From JADLEX01 sp964586775 (lineage in GTDB: Bacteria > Lernaellota > Lernaellaia > JACKCT01), in the NCBI GenBank assembly GCA_964586775.1, contig CAZPJD010000225.1, positions 1 to 64,000 of the forward strand: a stretch of 64,000 bases of DNA, in the 5' to 3' direction. A model generated the notes under the pieces. That model made no database searches. It was not told where the DNA came from and saw only the letters and a program-made list of their open reading frames with translations. A program made the translations under genes and the position numbers. Positions 58,074 through 64,000 of the stretch are shown here, piece after piece (within the stretch, counting starts at the first letter, position 1; each line of letters begins with the position of its first letter).

Positions 58074-60863
58074 CTACTCCTCCAACACGTCTGGATCGAG
58101 CGGGTCGGCCAGCCATTCGGGATCGACCAGCATGTAGAGGTTGTCCTCAATGATCTGGCCTTGGCTCTTGAGGAACAACGCGGCCTGACGGCGCGCGGCG
58201 ATGGAATACATGATGGAGTAGGGGTCGAAGCGCGGGGCGAGCATGTACTCGTGGTTGTATCCCGGGTGCACGCGCCACGCCTGATGCGCCACGCTCTGCA
58301 ACGGCAGGTTGCCGTTGGCGAACGACACGCGGATCTCGTTGAGCGCGCCGCGGTCGAGCAGATTGTCCATGTGCCAATCGTCGATGACGCCCGCCGCGCG
58401 GATGATCGCCGTGCCCGCCTGCAGAGGAATCGCCGAGTCGGGCGAGCACACCTGCATGATGAAGTTCTTCGGGCCCGCCTCGGTCACCGGATCGAGGAAC
58501 AGGTGCGGCGCGAAGCTGATGGGGTCGGACAGGCCGACGGCCCACTGCGCGTTGTCGATGAACGAGCGCGCCTCGGGCGTGTTGCGATCGACGCCCAGGC
58601 CCCGGTACTCGGTGGCGAACTCGAACTTGCCGATGGGCTTCTCGGTCGCCGGATCGGTCACCGTCAGCCGCAGCCAGTCGCCCTTGTCCGCGCCCACCGC
58701 GATGGCGAAATTCCCCGTCGCGTCCACCGTCTTGTGCTTGATGACGCCGGTCTTGGTGTTTTCCATGCTGATGCGCTTGCCCGCCGCGAGGGGCACGTCG
58801 CCGATGAAGGTGTTGAACACCTCGCTGCCGAATTCGAGATCGAGCGCCTCGGCGTGATAGTTGAGGTGCGTCACGCCCTTGGCCGCGTCGGGCGTGCCGA
58901 TGATCATGGGACCGAGCAGGTCGGCGCGCACGCCGTAGTTGACGTTGGGGATCGTCGTGCGCTGCAAAATGTCGGTGAGACCGCCGCCGGGCACGTTGAA
59001 CACGGCGGACTTGATCTCGGGCTCCAGCGACACGAAGGGAATGCCGATCAGCGAGCCGAGGCTCATGCCGACGAACGAGATTTCACCGTCCGGCCCGGCC
59101 ACGTCGAGCACGCCGTCGAGGTTGAAATCGCCCTCCTCCAGATCCAGCTTGCCGTTGCCGTTCCAATCCGTGCCCATGTTGCGCAGCACGCGCACGGCCT
59201 GGAAAAGATCGAACACGGTTTGGTGCGAGATCGCCACCGTGCGGAAGATGTCGGCCGAATAAAAGCTCTGGCCCGAGATGATGAGCCCGTCGCCGTCGAA
59301 GTCCGGCGTGCGCCCGTGCAGCATCGCGCCCAGGAACGTCTTGTCCTTCAGCACCTGCACCAGCTCTTTCGAATCGAGGCCGCTGATGTCGATGTTGGGG
59401 TAGAAGATCCCCATGATGATCTTGACAAGCAGGCTCGCCGGCACGTCGCCCAGCGGGCCGATCTCAAGGTCGTTGAAGCTGTCGAGCGCGTAGTAGATGG
59501 CGCTCACGTAAGTCTCGGGGCCGTGCTCCGCCGCGTCGATACCGATCGTCGCGATGCCCTGCTCGGCCATGTGGTTCGCCAGCGCCAGCATGTCGAGCCG
59601 GTTGCGGATGTTGGCGTGCTGGTGGAACGTGATCGGGTACGGCGGCTGCGCATAGTTGTTCTTGGCGCACGGCTTGGGCACCGCGATGTAGAACGGCACC
59701 TCCTCGGGCGCCCACTCGGCCTCGCCGGTTTCGTAGTTCACGTGAAAGACGCGGTCGTGCGTTTCGAGGAAGCTCGCGGTCGTGAACGATCCCGAGACGA
59801 TGTAGTCCACGCTGTCGGTGCCGAACATGACGTCGAGCGGCACGTTCTGGCCGCCCTCGATGAATCCGCCGATCAGATCCATGAAGCTGCCGAAGGCCCG
59901 CGCGTCCATGACGTAGTCGTTGCCGTCGGTCTCGGTGCCCATCGAGAACGGATCGAGCTGCGTGATCTTGGGGACGAGATCGTCGGCGAGGTAGTCGAAT
60001 GGGCCCTCGCCGTGAAGTCCGCGCCGCAGCTCCTGCAAATGATCGGTGATCGTCGCCGTCGTGAATTCCCAACCAAACGCGATGTCCTCGGGATTCACGC
60101 CTTTTTTCGTCGCCAGAATCTCGGCGGCGTCGGTGAGCGAATCGAACTGCTCGGGGAACGTGACCTTTTCAAAATAATCCGGCGGGCGCACCGGGAAACC
60201 GTTCTCGCCCTTCAGGCCGGTCGTCAGCACCACGGCGTATTTGCTGGCCTGCTTGAGCGGCACGAGCGGGCGGATCAGCAGCGTGTTCGTCGCGTCCTCA
60301 TACCACTCCACGCGGTTGTCCGCGGCGAAGATGACCGTGGGGTTGTCGGCGTTTTCGTCGTTCGGGAAAAACGCCTCGGGGTCCACCATGTTCTTGGGGT
60401 AGTAGCCCTTGCCCAGGTCGAGCTCGACGATGTCGCCGTAGTACTTGGAGTCGCGCTGCACGTTGACGAGGTAGATGTTCTCGTCGCGGATCGTGAACAG
60501 GTTGATCGGCATCGAGAACGACACGGCGACGTGCGAGAAGTTCGCGAAACCGTCGAGCTGACGAAGCCTCGAGCGCAGGTCGCGCCCGAGCTGCGTCTCG
60601 GCCTCCTGCGGAATGTTGACGCGAAGGCCGGTGCGCGTCGTCGGGTCGTCTTTGGCGAGGATGTTGTTGGGCTGCGGGATCAGCGAAATCGGTTTCGCGC
60701 CCGGCTCGAAGAGCACCTCGGGGCCGTCGCCGCCGGGGTTCTCGAAGTCGTAGCCCTCGGGCCGCTCATCGTCCGATTCGCCGCGGGTGCATCCCCCCGC
60801 CGTCACGAGCGCGAGCGCCAGCACCGCCAAACCTACCCACGACCAATTCGCTTTCACCACCAT
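58074..60863 (-). CDS. Large exported alpha/beta-hydrolase lipoprotein
   Basis: A 929-residue protein. The signal peptide ends in TAGGC (Cys25), a weak but usable lipobox, and is followed by an acidic stretch (RGESDDERPEGYDF). An N-terminal Ig-like/beta region covers about residues 60-330. A long alpha/beta-hydrolase part follows, with ITFHQHANIRNRLDMLALANHMAEQG and the nucleophile elbow Ser601 in GMSLGSLIG. A segment DWNGNGKLDLEEGDFNLDGVLD just before it is Asp/Asn-rich and may bind calcium. It would hydrolyse an extracellular ester or lipid. The ATG at 60863 has only GGGGG directly before it; GTG codons at 60860 and 60857 are alternatives. The GH20-like gene follows after 4 nt. Confidence 0.78.
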   Translation of the reverse strand: MVVKANWSWVGLAVLALALVTAGGCTRGESDDERPEGYDFENPGGDGPEVLFEPGAKPISLIPQPNNILAKDDPTTRTGLRVNIPQEAETQLGRDLRSRLRQLDGFANFSHVAVSFSMPINLFTIRDENIYLVNVQRDSKYYGDIVELDLGKGYYPKNMVDPEAFFPNDENADNPTVIFAADNRVEWYEDATNTLLIRPLVPLKQASKYAVVLTTGLKGENGFPVRPPDYFEKVTFPEQFDSLTDAAEILATKKGVNPEDIAFGWEFTTATITDHLQELRRGLHGEGPFDYLADDLVPKITQLDPFSMGTETDGNDYVMDARAFGSFMDLIGGFIEGGQNVPLDVMFGTDSVDYIVSGSFTTASFLETHDRVFHVNYETGEAEWAPEEVPFYIAVPKPCAKNNYAQPPYPITFHQHANIRNRLDMLALANHMAEQGIATIGIDAAEHGPETYVSAIYYALDSFNDLEIGPLGDVPASLLVKIIMGIFYPNIDISGLDSKELVQVLKDKTFLGAMLHGRTPDFDGDGLIISGQSFYSADIFRTVAISHQTVFDLFQAVRVLRNMGTDWNGNGKLDLEEGDFNLDGVLDVAGPDGEISFVGMSLGSLIGIPFVSLEPEIKSAVFNVPGGGLTDILQRTTIPNVNYGVRADLLGPMIIGTPDAAKGVTHLNYHAEALDLEFGSEVFNTFIGDVPLAAGKRISMENTKTGVIKHKTVDATGNFAIAVGADKGDWLRLTVTDPATEKPIGKFEFATEYRGLGVDRNTPEARSFIDNAQWAVGLSDPISFAPHLFLDPVTEAGPKNFIMQVCSPDSAIPLQAGTAIIRAAGVIDDWHMDNLLDRGALNEIRVSFANGNLPLQSVAHQAWRVHPGYNHEYMLAPRFDPYSIMYSIAARRQAALFLKSQGQIIEDNLYMLVDPEWLADPLDPDVLEE

Positions 60864-60941
60864 CCCCCAAGCCGAAGCGCGCCCCACGCACGCGCGCATC
60901 GCGACCGATGCCCTTCGCGCGGGGGTCGTCACAGGGGCGAA

Positions 60942-60970
60942 AGTGTACCGCTCGCGCCAAGTGCTCGCAA
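60942..60970 (-). promoter_or_regulatory. Promoter of the two-lipoprotein operon
   Basis: Read on the minus strand: -35 TTGCGA (60970-60965), 17 nt, -10 TACACT (60947-60942), giving a start near 60935 and a 70-nt leader. An inverted repeat TTTGAA-N6-TTCAAA lies just upstream at 60976-60993 and could be an operator. Confidence 0.5.
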
Positions 60971-61090
60971 GCCGTTTTGAAAGGTTATTCAAATGGACGG
61001 TGTGGCGCGGCCGAGCTCGGGGACATGCAGCGCGAAGCGATGCGTGTCCCCGACCGATCAAGCCAAGCGAAGCGAGACGGGGCGCGGGCC

Positions 61091-61831
61091 TCAGCCCGGC
61101 GTGCCCCCGTTCACGATCACGGGCAGCTTCGATTTCCAGTTGTTCCAAACATCATCGTTTGTGGCGAGATCGCACATGAAGTGCGCCACATTCGCCATGT
61201 TGGTGCTGCCGGGCGCGAAGAGGCTGTTCACGAGGCCCTCGTGCGTCGCGTAGGGCGTCACGTCGCCATCCAGCAGCGAGTCGGGCCGGAGGGCCACCCA
61301 CTCGACGCACGGGTTCGCCTCGCCGATGCGCTGTATCAAGAAATCCGCCGCGCGCTGGTTGTCCTTTGCCGGCGGAACCAAGGCTCGGATCAGGCCGACC
61401 ACCGCCCTCTCGAACGCGCCCCGGCGCGTGTCGAGCCCGCCCGGGCGATTGACCGAGACGCTGCTCATCAGGATGAACCGCACGGGCCGCGCGGGACGCG
61501 TCGCCTCGATCGCGCGGCACAGGCGCTCGGTCGCCCGCGCCACCAGATCGCGCGGCGGGCCGAAGACGCCCCTGAAGCTGAGGACGTGGCCGAGGCACGA
61601 GATCACCGCGACGCACCCGCTCGTGTGGCGCGAAAGCTCGTCGTCCGAAAGCGAGAGCAAATCGGCGACGATCACGTCGAGGTCGGCGTGCCCCGCCACG
61701 CCCGGCGGGAGCCGATCGGCGGAACGCACGATGGCGCGCACGCGAACGCCCCGGGCGAGGAGCTGCGTCAACACGCGCCCGCCCGTGCGCCCGGTGCCGC
61801 CGACGAGAAGAACGGGTTGTGGTGTGGTCAT
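61091..61831 (-). CDS. NAD(P)-binding protein, NmrA-like
   Basis: A 246-residue Rossmann-fold protein with the N-terminal GGTGRTGGRVLTQLLARG motif. RFILMSSVSVNRPGG and VEWVALRPDSLLDGDVTPYA follow. There is no YxxxK at the usual place. It resembles the NmrA/atypical SDR group, as does the gene at 44530, but the two share little beyond the fold signature. Function unknown. It lies between the lipoprotein operon and the radical SAM gene, all on the minus strand. Confidence 0.78.
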   Translation of the reverse strand: MTTPQPVLLVGGTGRTGGRVLTQLLARGVRVRAIVRSADRLPPGVAGHADLDVIVADLLSLSDDELSRHTSGCVAVISCLGHVLSFRGVFGPPRDLVARATERLCRAIEATRPARPVRFILMSSVSVNRPGGLDTRRGAFERAVVGLIRALVPPAKDNQRAADFLIQRIGEANPCVEWVALRPDSLLDGDVTPYATHEGLVNSLFAPGSTNMANVAHFMCDLATNDDVWNNWKSKLPVIVNGGTPG

Positions 61832-61993
61832 TTATCGAACCCCTCCGACCGTCTTGTAAGGCTCAATACACAAGTGCCGCAAGAGGTGGACCGGGGCGAG
61901 GCGCACGGATCACGCGCGATGTCGGCCTGACGCAACGTTTTTCGCGCGAATACCGCGGCGAACCGGCTCGCGCTGGACGCCCCTCGTCGGCCT

Positions 61994-63541
61994 TCAGCGC
62001 GCGGAGGCCGGCGCCGGCGTTTTGGCCGGCGGCGCGTCGGCGCGTTCGCGCAGCCGCTCGAACGCGCGTTCCACCTGCACCTGAACGTCGCGATACGACG
62101 CGAGGGGGTGGAAACCGACGGAAATGCGCGAGCCCTTTTCCACGATGGCGCTTTCGGCGCGGCGGGCCAGCTTGATCGCCTGAAGGTAGTAGCGGTTTTC
62201 GCGCAGCCAATTTCGGCCCACGCGCTTGGCATAGGATTGAATCGCCGCGCGGTAGAAGTCCAGCCGGAAGACCGACTTGATGCGTTCGCGCCACGAATAG
62301 TAGCAGCGGTGCGCGCGGATCTGGCTCCACTGCAATTCGGTCGGGCTGAGGCGTTGCGGCCGGAACACGACATGATGCCCGTCGTAAAAACTCCAGTCGC
62401 GCACGACGAGTCGATCCTCGCGCTCCAACTCGCGAAAGGTCTCGGTGCCGGGCATCGGCGTGAGGATCATGAACTGCGCGGTACGCAGCCGCTGTTTCAT
62501 GGCGTATCGCCACGTGCGCCTCAGATCCGCTCCCGTGTCGGTGTCGAAGCCGAACACGAACATGCCGTGGATGCCGATTTTGTGGCGGTGAATCGCCGCG
62601 ATCGCGTTCGTGGCCTGCTCGCTCGTCTGGGCTTTTTTCATCAGGCCGAGCGTTTCGTCGGAAATCGATTCGAACCCGATGTAGACGTGACGGCACCCGG
62701 CGGCGCTCATCAGGCGAAGGAATTCCTCGTCGCGGGCGAAGTCGATGCGCACCTGCGCGGACCATCGCAGACCGGGGCACCGCTCGATCATCCCTTCCAG
62801 AATCCGCCGGGTACGCGGGATGTTCACGCAGAAGTTGTCGTCATAAAAGAACGCGAAATCGCGCTTGGGATCGCATTGCGCGACCTCGTTCAGCACGTCG
62901 TCGACGTCGCGATAGCGCATGCCGCGGCCGAACATGCGCGTGACGGAACAGAACGAACACGCGAACGGACAGCCGCGCGACGTCTGGATCGGTACGATAC
63001 GCCAGCGCGTAACGCCGCGGCGCGCCTGGTAACCCTCAACGAGACCCATGTCGGGGATCGGATTCGCGCGAAGGTCCACCGGCGTGAAATCCAGCGGGTT
63101 GTGGACGACTTCGCCGTCGCGCCGATATGAAAGCCCGGGCACGCCGTCGAACGGGCCGCCCGCTTCCCACGCGGTCATGAACGCCAACATCGAGCGTTCG
63201 GCTTCGCCCCGCAGGACGAAGTCGCAGTGCCGCAGAGCTTCCTCGGGCAGAAAAGTGACATGCGGCCCGCCCATGATGACGGGCACTCCGCGGGCGCGGA
63301 TCTGCCGCGCCATTTCATAACCGCGCGGCGCGGTGGGGGTCAGGACCGAGATGGCCGCGAGATCGGCGGACAGCACGGACTCGAAATCGATGTCGAGAAT
63401 GTCCTCGACGTAAACGCGCGTGCGATGGCCGTGCCCGCGCAGGATCGTCGCCAACAGCACGGGACCCAGGCGCGGAATCCCGAAGCCGGAGAAGATGTGC
63501 GAGTTCGGTGACCGGGGCTCGAGAAAAACGACGTTCGCCAT
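61994..63541 (-). CDS. B12-binding-type radical SAM enzyme
   Basis: A 515-residue protein. The N-terminal cobalamin-binding-like domain (residues 1-150) carries FLEPRSPNSH and VPVIMGGPHVTFLPEEAL but lacks the DxHxxG motif, so cobalamin binding is doubtful. A radical SAM domain follows, with the cluster motif Cys191-x3-Cys195-x2-Cys198 (GCPFACSFC) and FAFFYDDNFCVNIPRTR. The family makes methyl transfers, cyclisations and other radical steps on lipids and natural products. The C-terminal region is basic and helical. The ATG at 63541 has AGGAAG 8 nt before it. Substrate cannot be told, and no biosynthetic neighbours are present. Confidence 0.87.
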   Translation of the reverse strand: MANVVFLEPRSPNSHIFSGFGIPRLGPVLLATILRGHGHRTRVYVEDILDIDFESVLSADLAAISVLTPTAPRGYEMARQIRARGVPVIMGGPHVTFLPEEALRHCDFVLRGEAERSMLAFMTAWEAGGPFDGVPGLSYRRDGEVVHNPLDFTPVDLRANPIPDMGLVEGYQARRGVTRWRIVPIQTSRGCPFACSFCSVTRMFGRGMRYRDVDDVLNEVAQCDPKRDFAFFYDDNFCVNIPRTRRILEGMIERCPGLRWSAQVRIDFARDEEFLRLMSAAGCRHVYIGFESISDETLGLMKKAQTSEQATNAIAAIHRHKIGIHGMFVFGFDTDTGADLRRTWRYAMKQRLRTAQFMILTPMPGTETFRELEREDRLVVRDWSFYDGHHVVFRPQRLSPTELQWSQIRAHRCYYSWRERIKSVFRLDFYRAAIQSYAKRVGRNWLRENRYYLQAIKLARRAESAIVEKGSRISVGFHPLASYRDVQVQVERAFERLRERADAPPAKTPAPASAR

Positions 63542-63709
63542 GCGGGTACTTCCTGACATCGACGGCGCCAGCGGGCCGGATATGCCGCCAGGTGGAAAAC
63601 GCCCGTGGCATGCGGCCCGCTCAAGATGACGCGTTCTCCGATCGCCACCATTGTACGCGCATTTCGCCTCTTCGGCGCAAGTCTTGTTGCCCCGAGACCG
63701 CGCGCCCCG

Positions 63710-64000
63710 TTATCTCGACGGCGACCGACGCCGTTCGAATCGCTTGGGCGCGCCGGAGAAGCGCGACGGCGCGGACGGGCGGCGCGATTTGAGCGACACG
63801 TCCGGTTCGCCGCCGATCGCGCGGGTCTGCGCCACAGCCAGCGCCACGGCGTCCGGCTCGGGCGGGGCCATGCGCGCCTGGGGCAGATGCGCCGCGTTTT
63901 CGAGCGGCAGGCGCTTTTGAATCAGCTTCTCGATGGAGCGCAGCGTGGTGCGTTCGTCGGAGCCGCAAAACGACAGCGCAATGCCCGACGCCCCCGCGCG
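63710..64000 (-). CDS. rhlE: DEAD-box RNA helicase, C-terminal end (partial)
   Basis: The last 97 codons of a gene that begins beyond the right edge, ending with TAA at 63710-63712. The first residues in view, AGASGIALSFCGSDERTTLR, are the end of the helicase core (motif VI region), followed by SIEKLIQKRLPLEN and a basic Arg/Pro/Ser-rich tail (SRRPSAPSRFSGAPKRFE). This matches RhlE-type ATP-dependent RNA helicases, which use such basic tails to bind RNA. Most of the protein, with its DEAD motif, is outside the window. Confidence 0.8.
   Translation of the reverse strand, partial: RAGASGIALSFCGSDERTTLRSIEKLIQKRLPLENAAHLPQARMAPPEPDAVALAVAQTRAIGGEPDVSLKSRRPSAPSRFSGAPKRFERRRSPSR

Overview
This window is a dense, high-GC (mostly G/C third positions) bacterial chromosome segment from a Gram-negative organism with both respiratory and fatty-acid-degrading capacity. 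The evidence is a periplasmic NrfHA ammonifying nitrite reductase, TatA/TatC, many lipobox lipoproteins, a capsule/LPS-type epimerase and an outer-membrane barrel-like protein. MopE-type metal-binding and IgGFc-binding-like surface modules, Asp-rich secreted proteins, an HcpR/FNR-type operator on nrfHA and a beta-oxidation pair suggest a deltaproteobacterial-grade lineage (Myxococcota, Desulfobacterota or an uncultured relative). No rRNA or tRNA gene was seen, so this placement is an inference from gene content.

Layout. 1-479: no confident gene. 480-2835 (-): dTDP-rhamnose reductase and a GT-C glycosyltransferase-like membrane protein. 3124-5175 (+): large secreted surface protein. 5248-6234 (-): lipoprotein hydrolase. 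6385-13368 (+): an orphan ParA with a membrane partner, a membrane-anchored HExxH/TPR protein, a degenerate MBOAT, a GNAT, ygbA under a predicted nitrosative-stress operator, and a BrnT/BrnA-like toxin-antitoxin pair. 13394-16001 (-): DUF362 protein and M24 peptidase. 16191-19712 (+): thiolase plus the FadB/FadJ-type fusion. 19866-20667: a REP-like hairpin cluster around a Y1/RAYT transposase. 20684-23023 (-): Asp-tethered lipoprotein with dockerin-like C terminus. 23218-25403 (+): nrfHA with its predicted operator, then a strong terminator. 25476-33483 (-): subtilase, HicB-like protein, ArgS, toroid-like secreted protein, predicted 7(1)-knot protein and a DUF523/DUF1722 protein. 33935-35136 (+): tatA-tatC. 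35144-38365: rhomboid protease (-), then nadA and an Asp-tethered lipase (+). 38435-41430 (+): GT-C-like membrane protein coupled to a P-loop protein. 41449-45267 (-): barrel-like protein, FlaA1/WbpM-type epimerase, NAD(P)-binding protein. 45544-47853 (+): chemoreceptor. 47902-50496 (-): DUF1015 and Kelch protein. 50744-53191 (+): pentapeptide membrane protein and DUF4202. 53195-63541 (-): aminopeptidase, YhcG-type nuclease, GH20-like lipoprotein, large lipoprotein hydrolase, NAD-binding protein and a B12-binding-type radical SAM enzyme. 63710-64000 (-): C-terminal end of an RhlE-type RNA helicase.

The most striking theme is extracellular. Seven exported proteins carry tandem Asp-rich spacers or a cysteine-containing terminus, in two layouts that do not overlap here. 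Lipoproteins have the Asp tract directly after the lipobox cysteine. Proteins with a cleavable signal peptide and no lipobox instead end in (Thr-rich)-(Asp-rich)-Gly-Cys, such as ...DDDGCGC at the very C terminus. This looks like an Asp-spacer surface-display arrangement with a possible undescribed C-terminal cysteine tag.

A second theme is a predicted nitrosative-stress regulon. Near-identical TTGAC-N4-GTCAA operators lie in front of nrfHA and ygbA, 11 kb apart. Two enzyme homologues, an MBOAT and a GH20-like protein, have lost their expected catalytic residues and may have new roles.
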